64,000 nucleotides of DNA from Alkalibacillus almallahensis (GTDB lineage: Bacteria; Bacillota; Bacilli; Bacillales; Alkalibacillaceae), in NCBI RefSeq assembly GCF_011761495.1, contig NZ_JAASRU010000009.1, forward strand, positions 1 through 64,000, read 5' to 3'. Both the position numbers and the translations under genes were made by a program. The notes beneath the pieces were generated by a model that worked only from the letters and a program-made list of their open reading frames with translations, had not been told where the DNA came from and searched no databases. Of the stretch, positions 54,279 to 63,990 are shown in pieces. Each line of letters opens with the position of its first letter. Position 1 is the stretch's first letter.

Positions 54279-55775
54279 GTGAGTGGAAGGTCAGACAAAT
54301 CACTAACACGTCAGAAATTAGACAGAACATTAAAACCTCATTGGGTTTGGGCCATTGCGCTCGGGTCATCTATTGGTTGGGCATCATTTGTTATGCCAGC
54401 AAACTGGATGGGCGATGCTGGTCCGTTAGGCGTTATTTTAGGCCTAACAATCGGAGCGCTACTTATGATCGTCATTGCGATTAGCTATGGTGTGCTTATT
54501 CGAGGATATCCTGTATCAGGTGGGGAATTTGCCTACGCCTTCTTAGGATTGAACCGGACGCATGCGTATATTAGTGGTTGGTTTTTAACGCTTGGTTACA
54601 TATGTATCGTAGCGTTAAATGCGACAGCCTTTTCATTAATGTTGAAATTCATCTTCCCGGATTTCATCGAACAGGCAAAGCTATATGAAATAGCAGGCTG
54701 GGAAGTTTATTTAACAGAAATTATAATTACGACATTATTAATTGGTATTTTTGCATTTTTAAATATTCGTGGCTCGACGATTTCGGGTCGTATGCAGTTT
54801 ATTTTTGTAGCTGTTTTAATATTAGGTGTACTAACGATTACAATTGGTATGACTTCAAGCGGAGACACATCATTCAGTAATTTAACACCTGTCTTTAAGC
54901 CAGATATGACAGCGTTATCGGCGATTCTGACCATGGTAGCTATTGCGCCATTTGCTTATGTCGGTTTCGATAACGTTCCACAAGCAGCAGAAGAATTTAA
55001 GTTCTCATCGAAAAAAGCTTTATCATTAATCGTGCTAGCGATTTTATTTGCAGCAGCGATTTATTCAATGATGATTGTGGCTACAGGTGTCGCTATGCCA
55101 TGGCAAGAGCTTTCAGGTGCGAACCATTCATGGGGCACAGGTGTTGTGGTCGAAGAAGTGATGGGAACAGCTGGTTTAATTGTTTTAGCAACAGCCTTAT
55201 CAATGGGTATTTTCACTGGTTTAAATGGCTTTTTAATTTCAGCAAGCCGAGTTTTATTTGCTATGGCGCGTGGTAAAGTCCTTCCAGATATGTTCGCGCG
55301 TTTACACAAGCAGCATAACACACCGTTTTATGCGATTTTATTTGCGGCCCTCATTTCGATTATTGCGCCGTGGTTTGGTCGCGATGTACTTGGCTGGATC
55401 GTGAATATGTCTTCGGTTGGTGTATCCATTGCTTATTTCTATACCACTTACACAGCTTATAAGTTATTAAGATGGAATGATCAAGCACATGATTATAATC
55501 CAGAGTTGCATATTATTTCACCGTGGCGAAAAGTTGTGACAATTATTGGTATGGTATCAAGTATTGCATTCTTAATATTATTGCTATACCCAGCTTCACC
55601 AGCTGCGCTTGGACAAGAGTCCTTTATTGCGTTAATCGTCTGGGTTGTACTAGGTGCGATTTTCTACATTGGACGCCGTCGCGAGTTATCTAAATATACA
55701 CGAGATGAATTGGCTTATTTAATCTTAGGAGAAGACCAATATAAGTTGAAAAAAGAAGATGATGAAGAATTCTAG
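54279..55775 (+). CDS. APC-family amino acid permease
   Basis: The 498-residue protein has about twelve membrane segments and the APC layout: WVWAIALGSSIGWASFVMP (segment 1 with a small-residue-rich kink) and GYPVSGGEFAYAFLGLNRTH after segment 2. A cytosolic C-terminal tail (about residues 475-498) is strongly charged. GTG 54279 follows AAAGGAG. It is a single-gene unit facing a 640-bp spacer. Amino acids or polyamines are the likely substrates; specificity is not visible. Confidence 0.87.
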   Translation: MSGRSDKSLTRQKLDRTLKPHWVWAIALGSSIGWASFVMPANWMGDAGPLGVILGLTIGALLMIVIAISYGVLIRGYPVSGGEFAYAFLGLNRTHAYISGWFLTLGYICIVALNATAFSLMLKFIFPDFIEQAKLYEIAGWEVYLTEIIITTLLIGIFAFLNIRGSTISGRMQFIFVAVLILGVLTITIGMTSSGDTSFSNLTPVFKPDMTALSAILTMVAIAPFAYVGFDNVPQAAEEFKFSSKKALSLIVLAILFAAAIYSMMIVATGVAMPWQELSGANHSWGTGVVVEEVMGTAGLIVLATALSMGIFTGLNGFLISASRVLFAMARGKVLPDMFARLHKQHNTPFYAILFAALISIIAPWFGRDVLGWIVNMSSVGVSIAYFYTTYTAYKLLRWNDQAHDYNPELHIISPWRKVVTIIGMVSSIAFLILLLYPASPAALGQESFIALIVWVVLGAIFYIGRRRELSKYTRDELAYLILGEDQYKLKKEDDEEF

Positions 55776-55859
55776 ATTAGAATAGTTATAAAAAGTTGAA
55801 CAATGTCGACAATTTTTAGGTCACTAAACATGGGATTTTTGATTTATTTTTCAATGAAT

Positions 55860-55889
55860 GTGACATTGTAAATATTATAGGTCTATAAT
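55860..55889 (+). promoter_or_regulatory. Promoter of the sRNA candidate
   Basis: GTGACA (55860-55865) and a perfect TATAAT (55884-55889) are separated by 18 bp. There is no ORF downstream before the terminator. Confidence 0.6.
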
Positions 55890-55895
55890 AAAATG

Positions 55896-55973
55896 AAGTT
55901 AACCTCGATCATAAGGTTATTAAGACGCTATCTTTTTGATGCCGCTCATCTCATAGGGATGGGCGGTTTTTTT
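55896..55973 (+). ncRNA. Candidate small RNA of about 78 nt
   Basis: A predicted transcript starts near 55896. It has a TAACCT/AGGTTA hairpin, a short linker and a strong terminator (CCGCTCATC/GATGGGCGG, loop TCATAGG region) ending in seven T. It could alternatively be the 3' UTR terminator of the APC permease gene, 180 bp away. I do not recognise a known sRNA family. Confidence 0.5.
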
Positions 55974-56238
55974 GTGCGAAATGATCCTTTTTATAGATGC
56001 GGGCCTTTGTCATTTATAAATTTTCATTATTAAATAGTTAGATCAATCTAAATTCGATTAAAAAGTGTATTTTCATCTTTAGACTAATAAAGTGTTGAAT
56101 TATTTATGGGTTTTATAATAAAGTAAAGATTTTTTAAAGTTTTTGGTTAAATTAGTCCAAATTATAATTAATCAGTTATAATAAGACAAAATGGTCACGA
56201 ATTTTGGATGTTCAAAGCAGATTTTAGTTGATAGAATG

Positions 56239-56272
56239 AAGGGGTTTGATTACTTTAATACCCTTGTTTTTT
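56239..56272 (+). terminator. Second terminator-like hairpin in the spacer
   Basis: AAGGGGT and ATACCCTT pair around a 12-nt AT loop and are followed by GTTTTTT. TATAAT-like boxes at 56163 and 56177 are upstream, so a second short transcript is possible. The 55776-56415 gap otherwise is AT-rich and shows nothing else. Confidence 0.6.
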
Positions 56273-56323
56273 CCAAAATATTTGACAAATTTATATCATT
56301 CCTTCTTTATTACTAGATACTAA

Positions 56324-56351
56324 TTGAAATCTTGCTTATGAATGTTATGAT
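56324..56351 (+). promoter_or_regulatory. Probable promoter of the sqdB operon
   Basis: TTGAAA (56324-56329) and TATGAT (56346-56351) with a 16-bp spacer, about 65 bp before sqdB. Confidence 0.5.
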
Positions 56352-56394
56352 AATGATTGTGAAATATGTTTTATCTAATTAAAAAGTGATTTAA

Positions 56395-57564
<1,170 letters not shown>

Positions 57565-57594
57565 TAGGCGCATAGGATAAAGGACGGACTTGTT

Positions 57595-58719
57595 ATGCAT
57601 ATACTCATCATCACAGAAACATTTCTACCAGCAACAGATGGCGTTGTGACCCGATTAACGCATAGTATACGTTATTTCATGAAACAGGGTCATGATGTAA
57701 CGGTAGTAGCCCCAGATTTAGGTGTTAATGAATTTGAAGGAGCGCAGATTATAGGTGTACCTGCAAGGAAATTCTTGTTTTACCGTTCAAAATTATTTGC
57801 GTTTCCTTCGAAAAATGTGCGCACGATTATTGAAGAGCAAGACCCAGATATTGTTCATGTCGTTAATCCTGCATTCGTTGGCGCTTCTGGGGTACACTAT
57901 GCAAATAAGTTGAATTATCCATTAGTCGCGTCATATCATACACAAGTGCCACGTTATGCGGATTATTATAATGTCTCGATATTTAAGCCACTCTTATGGT
58001 GGTATTTTCGAAAGTTGCATAACAAAGCCGATCTTAATCTATGCACATCGAATGTCGTGAAGCAGGAACTTGATGAGCATGATTTCCACAATGTTGAAGT
58101 GTGGGAACGTGGTGTCGATACGGAATTTTTCAATCCTGATTACGAGAGCCTTGACATGCGCGACAGGTTATCAGGTGGTCAAACTGATAAAACCTTATTA
58201 CTGTTTGTCGGTCGGCTCGCGCCTGAGAAGGAAATTGAAAAAATTCGTCATGTACTTGATTATTCTGATCAATTTGTGTTGGGAATCGTTGGTGATGGAC
58301 CGCATCGTGGCGAATTAGAAAAATATTTTGCTGGTACAAATACAGTATTTACTGGGTTTTTGCATGGCGAAGAACTAGCTAGTGCCTATGCATCAGCTGA
58401 TGTATTCGTCTTCCCATCGACCACAGAAACGTTAGGCTTAGTGCTTTCCGAAGCAATGGCAGCAGGTTTACCTGTAGTCGCAGCCAAAAGTGGCCCAACT
58501 GAAGAACAAATTACTGATGAGAAACAAGGTTTGTTGTATGATCCATCAAGTAACAATGACTTTGTGAAAACGGTCAGAAAATTAGAAGATGAGTCGTTAC
58601 GTCAACGCTTAAGTGAGACAGCTTATGCGGATATCCAACAAATGGGTTGGGATCGTCAATCACAACAAGCCCTTGATATCTACCACCGCGTTGTCGCACA
58701 GAAGAAGGGATCCTCATGA
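57595..58719 (+). CDS. sqdX: Sulfoquinovosyltransferase-like GT4 glycosyltransferase
   Basis: The 374-residue GT-B enzyme has a GT4 layout: GVVTRLTHSI near the N-terminus, VSYHTQVPRYADYY around residue 115, LLFVGRLAPEKEI near 207 and the nucleotide-sugar motif TTETLGLVLSEAMAAG with the E-x7-E pair near 290. Relatives transfer sugars to diacylglycerol (SqdX, MgtA and mannosyltransferases). The position directly after sqdB makes transfer of sulfoquinovose to diacylglycerol the likely role, giving SQDG. It overlaps the GtrA gene by 4 bp. Another sugar donor cannot be excluded. Confidence 0.8.
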   Translation: MHILIITETFLPATDGVVTRLTHSIRYFMKQGHDVTVVAPDLGVNEFEGAQIIGVPARKFLFYRSKLFAFPSKNVRTIIEEQDPDIVHVVNPAFVGASGVHYANKLNYPLVASYHTQVPRYADYYNVSIFKPLLWWYFRKLHNKADLNLCTSNVVKQELDEHDFHNVEVWERGVDTEFFNPDYESLDMRDRLSGGQTDKTLLLFVGRLAPEKEIEKIRHVLDYSDQFVLGIVGDGPHRGELEKYFAGTNTVFTGFLHGEELASAYASADVFVFPSTTETLGLVLSEAMAAGLPVVAAKSGPTEEQITDEKQGLLYDPSSNNDFVKTVRKLEDESLRQRLSETAYADIQQMGWDRQSQQALDIYHRVVAQKKGSS

Positions 58720-59195
58720 CAGAAGAAAAGAAACGAAAAAGTGGTATTAAGCAGTTTTTCCAATTTAGCGTTATTGGTGGTTCGAATGCCGCGATTGATA
58801 TCGGCGTACTGAATCTACTTTTGATTCTTTTTCCGACTACCGACACGTTAACGTTGATTCTGTTTAATACAACAGCTTACTCGTTATCTGTGTTAAATAG
58901 CTATTTATGGAATGCGTCTATTACGTTTAACCGTACTTCTAGTGGCGCTAAACGCCAACGCTTAGGGTTTATTATTCAGGCTATTATTAGTCTGGGCGTT
59001 AATAACTTAATTTTCGTTGCGATTAATGCCTTGTTCGGCCTGTTCGCGTTTCCAGCATGGTTGGCGTATAATATCGCTAAAGGAAGTGCCATGGCGTCAT
59101 CATCACTCGCCAGCTTCTTCATGATTAAATATTACGTGTTCAAAGATTACCAAATATCATTACGTAAACAAAACAAAGCCACCAAATTGCGGTAA
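58716..59195 (+). CDS. GtrA-family membrane protein
   Basis: The 159-residue protein has a basic N-terminus and four membrane segments (about residues 12-32, 45-62, 85-105 and 118-140). It contains the GtrA signature FSVIGGSNAAIDIGVLNLLL and NYLWNASITFNR-type residues (NSYLWNASITF). GtrA proteins help move lipid-linked sugars across the membrane. It is translationally coupled to the glycosyltransferase, so it probably handles a glycolipid intermediate, perhaps flipping or modifying the sulfolipid. A terminator follows. Confidence 0.87.
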   Translation: MTEEKKRKSGIKQFFQFSVIGGSNAAIDIGVLNLLLILFPTTDTLTLILFNTTAYSLSVLNSYLWNASITFNRTSSGAKRQRLGFIIQAIISLGVNNLIFVAINALFGLFAFPAWLAYNIAKGSAMASSSLASFFMIKYYVFKDYQISLRKQNKATKLR

Positions 59196-59214
59196 GCAAT
59201 GTTGGTGGTTTTTT
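59177..59214 (+). terminator. Intrinsic terminator after the sqd operon
   Basis: CCACCAA pairs with TTGGTGG and is followed by six T. The stem overlaps the last codons of the GtrA gene. Confidence 0.85.
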
Positions 59215-59288
59215 GTTGGCTCTAGTATATTTTAGGATCTAATATATTTGTTGGGGTAGGTACACAATTCAGCATGAGGGTTTGATGT

Positions 59289-59440
59289 CAGCCGTTGGCG
59301 TCAGGCGATCCGCTTTCGGTGGATGCTTGCCGCGGGCACGGCTCGAGCCTCCTCGGCCGAAAAGCATGGCCTGCGGGGTCTCGAGACACGTGCTGTTCCC
59401 GCAGGCGTCACCACCTACGCTCCTCACCTGACACCAACTG
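59289..59440 (-). repeat. Structured interspersed repeat, copy 4 (inverted, variant ends)
   Basis: On the minus strand the interior matches copy 1 (GAGGAGCG, CCTGCGGGAACAGCAC, CTCGAGACCCCGCAGG, GAGGCTCGAGCCGTGCCCGC, CCGAAAGCGGATC). The ends are different in sequence (TTGGTGTCAGGTGA and TCGCCTGACGCCAA) yet still complementary, with G-T pairs. The rest of the 59196-59695 gap contains an AACTC...GAGTT hairpin near 59468-59514 and no convincing ORF. Confidence 0.82.
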
Positions 59441-59695
59441 AGCGGTTTAATGAGACAAAAAAGTACGCAAACTCCTTGTTTGTTTTATACTACTAAAACA
59501 AAACAAAAGAGTTCCGTGTATATACAACATAACAAAGCGTTGCCAGGCTTGAAAAGCTTTAACGTTACTGAAACGTGAGAAAGGAATGGCTATTGTCGCA
59601 ACCATATCAAATGTACACATGAAACACTGCCCTCAAAAAGGGGCGAACAATAGGTGGACCATAATTCAAACACGGGTGGAGCCGAACTGTTATTG

Positions 59696-60334
59696 TTAAA
59701 CTTCCACATCTCGTTCTACATATTGGGTTTCGCCGTCTTTAATCGTGACTTGATCACTGGTTAAATTGATCATCCATCCTTTAAAGTCTTCTGCATTGGA
59801 AATCGGGACGAGGACGTGAAAAGTGACGGCTGCTGCGTAATCGATCGTGTCGATTAAATAATCATGTGTGCGCAGTTCGTTCTCCAATTTGCCTAGCATG
59901 CCGTAGTCAGCTTGGATCATGACATTTTGCATCAATGAACGTCTAACAGCACCGACTGCTCGAATCGCTTCGCTTGTCGCATTAGAATAAGCACGGATAA
60001 GGCCTCCAGCACCTAATTTAATCCCGCCAAAGTAACGTGTCACCACAACGGTCGTATCTTTCATATCCATTTGTTTTAACACTTCCAGCATGGGGACTCC
60101 TGCTGTACCACTTGGTTCTCCGTCATCTTGAGCTTTTTGGATTAAGTTTTGTTCACCAATCATATAGGCTGAGCAGTTATGTGTGGCACTGGCATGTTCT
60201 TTTTTTATTTGGTTAATAAATGCTTGTGCTTCATCTTCTGTTTCAGTACCCTTAATATGACCAATGAAACGAGACTTTTGTATGATAATTTCGTGTTCAC
60301 CTTGTTGTTTAACGGTTAAATAATTTTCTAGCAT
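59696..60334 (-). CDS. yvyE: YigZ/IMPACT family protein
   Basis: The 212-residue protein has the UPF0029/IMPACT domain: KSRFIGHIKG, ASATHNCSAYMIGE, DDGEPSGTAGVPML and VVTRYFGGIKLGAGGLIRAY. A small C-terminal DUF1949 domain follows at about residue 140. ATG 60334 is chosen because GTTAGGAGG lies 9 bases upstream; earlier ATG and GTG codons are too close. In B. subtilis yvyE also lies beside degS. The family is linked to translation control; no catalytic role is proven. Confidence 0.92.
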   Translation of the reverse strand: MLENYLTVKQQGEHEIIIQKSRFIGHIKGTETEDEAQAFINQIKKEHASATHNCSAYMIGEQNLIQKAQDDGEPSGTAGVPMLEVLKQMDMKDTTVVVTRYFGGIKLGAGGLIRAYSNATSEAIRAVGAVRRSLMQNVMIQADYGMLGKLENELRTHDYLIDTIDYAAAVTFHVLVPISNAEDFKGWMINLTSDQVTIKDGETQYVERDVEV

Positions 60335-60543
60335 GTCAGTCATCCTCCTAACCAACTATTATATAAAAACAAGGTTAACCAGGCAAATATTGAGGGAATG
60401 ACTTTTAAAAATGTATTAATCCTTTTGAACTTAAGACTTTTGTCATGAATTTTTATAAAAAATGAATAAAAAATTTGATAAAGACCCTCAAAGAATCTAT
60501 AAAACAAGCCGAAAGATATAGTATGAATGATGGAGGAGTTTCG

Positions 60544-61695
60544 ATGTCCAATAATTTAGACCAAGATCAAATGTTAAATAAAATCATCGATGAAATGGTT
60601 AATGTTGTCTCGAATAGTAAGGAAGAGATTTTTAACTTAGGTGAGCATTCTAGGCAAGAACAAGAGAGGCTCGCAGAAGAAGTGAAGGACATTCGTCACC
60701 AAGTCGATCAAATGATTATGGATAATGACCAGCTTGAACGTAGGCTGAAGTTATCGCGCCAGCGTTTGAGTGATGTTAGCAAGAACTTCTCGCAGTATAG
60801 TGAAGAGCAAGTCCAGGAAACGTATAATACGACTTATGAGCTGCATACGAAGCTTGTCGTTCAACGTCAACAAGAAGAAGGGTTGATTAAGCGACGTGAT
60901 GAGTTGGAGAATCGGATTCGTGCACTTGATGAGAATATTACGCGCACGGAAAATGTGATGAGTAAAATCAACGTCATGTTGCATTATTTAACCGAGGACT
61001 TTCAGGAAGTTAATGATGCGCTCACTCAGGCTAATCAAAAGTATAATTTTGGACTTAAAATTATCGATGCCCAAGAAGAAGAGCGTCGAAAACTGTCGAG
61101 AGATATACACGATGGACCTGCCCAAATGCTAGCAAATGTCATGATTCGTTCAGACATTGTGACGAAGACGCTTCGTGAACGAGGCATTGATGAGGCGACG
61201 AAGGAACTTAAAGAAGTGAAAGAGCTCGTGCGTAACGCTTTATATGAAGTGCGCAAAATTATTTATGACCTTCGTCCAATGGCACTCGATGATCTTGGCT
61301 TAGTGCCGACGCTTCGAAAATATTTGAAGACGGTTGAGGACTATCATGAAATTAAGGTTGAATTTAAAGCGAAGGAAAGTGACAAACGTTATAATCAGAA
61401 ATTTGAAGCAGCTGTATTTCGATTAGTTCAAGAATCCGTACAAAATGCCATCAAGCATGCTGATACGAGCTTAATTGAAGTCATTTTTGAAGAAACTGTT
61501 CAACAAGTCAACGTCCAAGTGATTGATCATGGAAAAGGATTTGATATCGAAACAGAAAAGGAATCATCATTTGGTCTAACAGGTATGCGCGAACGCGTCG
61601 ATATGCTTGGTGGTACGATTGAATTGAAATCGCAATCCGGGCAAGGAACAAAAGTATTGATGCAATTACCGGTACAAGGTGAAGGCGAAGGGTAA
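60544..61695 (+). CDS. degS: Two-component sensor kinase DegS
   Basis: The 383-residue cytosolic kinase has a long N-terminal coiled-coil sensor (about residues 10-175) and a HisKA_3 dimerisation domain. The phosphorylated His is in SRDIHDGPAQMLAN at about residue 189. A C-terminal HATPase domain has NAIKHA and the GKGFD, GLTGMRERV glycine boxes. GGAGGAG precedes ATG 60544; the frame is open further upstream without support. DegS phosphorylates DegU, which lies 170 bp downstream. It has no membrane segments, as expected for DegS. Confidence 0.96.
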   Translation: MSNNLDQDQMLNKIIDEMVNVVSNSKEEIFNLGEHSRQEQERLAEEVKDIRHQVDQMIMDNDQLERRLKLSRQRLSDVSKNFSQYSEEQVQETYNTTYELHTKLVVQRQQEEGLIKRRDELENRIRALDENITRTENVMSKINVMLHYLTEDFQEVNDALTQANQKYNFGLKIIDAQEEERRKLSRDIHDGPAQMLANVMIRSDIVTKTLRERGIDEATKELKEVKELVRNALYEVRKIIYDLRPMALDDLGLVPTLRKYLKTVEDYHEIKVEFKAKESDKRYNQKFEAAVFRLVQESVQNAIKHADTSLIEVIFEETVQQVNVQVIDHGKGFDIETEKESSFGLTGMRERVDMLGGTIELKSQSGQGTKVLMQLPVQGEGEG

Positions 61696-61865
61696 GATGA
61701 TGGAATAGGCTTTCCATCATCAGCTAAATTTCATTATGTTAAATAAATTTTTAACTTTTTTGTATGAATTATTACCCATAAGCTGATAATTGTAGTATAA
61801 TAGGTTGTACATTTATAGGGAGATTTTACGGCTTGAGTAAAGGTATCAGTTGAAGGAGGAGTACC

Positions 61866-62552
61866 ATGTCAACTCGTATCGTTTTAATTGACGATCATAA
61901 ACTTTTCCGTGAAGGAATTAAACGAATCTTAGAATTTGAAGAAGGCTTCGAGGTCGTAGCAGAGGCTAGCGATGGATCAGAAGCCGTTGATACAATCAAA
62001 AAAAACGAACCAGATATTGTGTTAATGGATATTAATATGCCTGAAGTAAATGGTGTCGAAGCGACGCGTCAATTAGTCGATCAATTTAATGATTTGAAAG
62101 TGATTATTTTGTCGATTCATGACGATGAGTCGTATGTGACGCATGCGCTTAAATCAGGTGCATTAGGTTATATGTTAAAAGAAATGGATACAGAAGAATT
62201 GGTAAATGCGATTAAAATCGTAAGCGAAGGCGGATCTTACATTCACCCGAAAGTGACAAATAATTTATTGCGTGAATACCGTCGATTATCAGGTGAACCG
62301 ACTGATAATTCAGATGTCGCATTCGAGTATATCGAATACCGTAAACCCCTTCATTTACTTACTCGCCGTGAATGTGAAGTCTTACAACTGATGACCGATG
62401 GCCGTAGTAACCGCGGGATTTCAGAAGACTTATATATTAGTGAGAAAACAGTCAAAAACCACGTCTCAAACATTTTACAAAAAATGAACGTCAACGACCG
62501 TACTCAAGCAGTTGTAACTGCAATTAAACAAGGCTGGGTACAAGTTAGATAA
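61866..62552 (+). CDS. degU: Two-component response regulator DegU
   Basis: The 228-residue NarL-type regulator has a receiver domain with the phosphorylated Asp in [14 protein letters not shown] (about residue 56). A LuxR-type HTH lies near the C-terminus ([18 protein letters not shown], then [16 protein letters not shown]). It controls exoenzymes, motility, competence and poly-glutamate in Bacillus. GAAGGAGGAG precedes ATG 61866. A TATAAT at 61796-61801 may be its own promoter, as in B. subtilis. A strong terminator follows. Confidence 0.97.
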   Translation: MSTRIVLIDDHKLFREGIKRILEFEEGFEVVAEASDGSEAVDTIKKNEPDIVLMDINMPEVNGVEATRQLVDQFNDLKVIILSIHDDESYVTHALKSGALGYMLKEMDTEELVNAIKIVSEGGSYIHPKVTNNLLREYRRLSGEPTDNSDVAFEYIEYRKPLHLLTRRECEVLQLMTDGRSNRGISEDLYISEKTVKNHVSNILQKMNVNDRTQAVVTAIKQGWVQVR

Positions 62553-62565
62553 TGTGATGTCATGT

Positions 62566-62600
62566 AACCCCTTACGCTTGCTAAGCGTAAGGGGTTTTTT
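62566..62600 (+). terminator. Intrinsic terminator after degU
   Basis: AACCCCTTACGCTT pairs with AAGCGTAAGGGGTT followed by six T. Confidence 0.93.
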
Positions 62601-62617
62601 GCGTTATGCGACTTTTA

Positions 62618-62757
62618 GATTGTTAAACATTTGGAGGGGATTGTTTAATAAAGTGGTGCGATTGTTAAATAATCAATCGATATTGTCTAACAAAAGGACT
62701 AGAATGTTAAATATAGGGTGAGGATTGTTAAACAATGTGAGGACATTGTTTAACAAT
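62618..62757 (+). repeat. 21-bp phased array, word ATTGTTAAACAAT (7 units)
   Basis: The word (or close variants) starts at 62619, 62640, 62661, 62682, 62703, 62724 and 62745, every step exactly 21 bp. The word is itself nearly palindromic (ATTGTT AA ACAAT). It fills the 62553-62857 gap between the degU terminator and degV. Confidence 0.93.
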
Positions 62758-62857
62758 CCCGATCCAAAATCTAAAATCAAAATGAATGTTGATTCAAATT
62801 TTCGGTGCAAATGGAAAGATAGTGTTGTAGAATGGATGGTAGAGGGAGGTAGTTGGC

Positions 62858-63703
62858 ATGAAGATTGCAGTTTTAACTGATAGTACGGCATACACACCTC
62901 AAGAAGAACGTGACAAATGGAATATTTTTATGGTGCCGCTTAGTGTGACTTTTGAAAACGAAACTTATCGCGAATTAATAGATATAACAACAAGCGAATT
63001 TTATAACAAAGTAATAGAAGCTAAAGAGTTGCCGAAAACGAGTCAGCCTGCCGTCGGTGATTTTGTTTCGATATTCGAGGAGATTGCTCAAGATTATGAT
63101 GCAGTGATTTCTGTTCATTTATCAAGTGGAATCAGCGGGACTTATCAAGCGGCTATGTCAGCTGGTGATATGGTCGATGGATTGGAAGTTTATCCATTCG
63201 ATTCAGAAATTAGTTGTATGGTCCAAGGGTTTTACGCGTTAGAAGCGGCAAAAATGGCGCATGAAGGCGTGACAGTCGATGCGATTATGGACCGATTATA
63301 TGAGATGAAAGGCAGCACGCGGGCTTATTTTATGGTAGACGATTTAAGTCATCTTGCACGTGGTGGACGGTTGACGGGTGCTCAGGCCATGGTGGGTAGT
63401 TTGCTGCAAGTGAAGCCGCTCCTGCACTTTGAAGAGGCAAAAATCGTCCCATTTGAAAAAATTCGGACAAGCAAAAAGGCGTATAAGCGGATGGAAAATT
63501 TACTCGCTGAAGATGCTGAACAATTTGATCAGATACGCGCTGTTGTAATCCATGCCGAACGTGAAGAATTGGCGCAAAATTGGATGGAAGAACTGGATGA
63601 GAAATTCCAGAATGTTGAATTTAGTTTAAGCTACTTCGGCCCTGTTATCGGTACGCACTTAGGTGAAGGCGGCATTGGACTTGGATGGTACCGGATGAAT
63701 TAA
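62858..63703 (+). CDS. degV: DegV-family fatty-acid-binding protein
   Basis: The 281-residue protein has a DegV fold: VLTDSTAYTPQEE at the N-terminus, SQPAVGDFVSIFEE, SVHLSSGISGTYQAA and the C-terminal GPVIGTHLGEGGIGLGWYR. These proteins bind a fatty acid in a deep pocket and hand it to fatty acid kinase. GAGGGAGGT precedes ATG 62858. Gene order degS-degU-degV equals B. subtilis. A terminator follows at 63718-63746. Confidence 0.93.
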   Translation: MKIAVLTDSTAYTPQEERDKWNIFMVPLSVTFENETYRELIDITTSEFYNKVIEAKELPKTSQPAVGDFVSIFEEIAQDYDAVISVHLSSGISGTYQAAMSAGDMVDGLEVYPFDSEISCMVQGFYALEAAKMAHEGVTVDAIMDRLYEMKGSTRAYFMVDDLSHLARGGRLTGAQAMVGSLLQVKPLLHFEEAKIVPFEKIRTSKKAYKRMENLLAEDAEQFDQIRAVVIHAEREELAQNWMEELDEKFQNVEFSLSYFGPVIGTHLGEGGIGLGWYRMN

Positions 63704-63717
63704 CTCGAAAGATCAGG

Positions 63718-63746
63718 AAACAGCTGAGCGCGCTCAGCTGTTTTTT
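63718..63746 (+). terminator. Intrinsic terminator after degV
   Basis: AAACAGCTGAGCG pairs with CGCTCAGCTGTTT, followed by further T. Confidence 0.92.
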
Positions 63747-63757
63747 AATTGATTTAA

Positions 63758-63814
63758 GATTGTGAGATCATCTCGATCAATTGTTAAACAATCACACGAG
63801 ATTGTTTAACAATC
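63758..63814 (+). repeat. 21-bp phased array, word ATTGTTAAACAAT (3 units)
   Basis: The word starts at 63759 (degenerate), 63780 and 63801: two steps of exactly 21 bp. It is the same family as the 62.6 kb array, on the other side of degV. Confidence 0.85.
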
Positions 63815-63990
63815 TGGCTAGTTTGTAAAAAATAATTTATTGAGAGAAAAAATCGATAACGTTTCTAATTTATTTAAATATGTCATTTAGGATGTGAAAA
63901 ACCTATTATTCTTGTTACTTAGTGTTTTTTCGTAGGCTATGCAACCTCTTGCGGTCGCACTATAATAATAGTAAAAAAGGAGAGCATTTG

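Noticed and set aside
59587-59699. 38-codon ORF (MAIVATISNVHMKHC...) in the spacer before yvyE
   Set aside because: GAGAAAGGA touches the ATG with no spacing and the product resembles nothing; treated as non-coding.
62618-62757. CRISPR array
   Set aside because: Repeats are about 12 bp and spacers about 9 bp, far below CRISPR sizes, and no cas genes are present.
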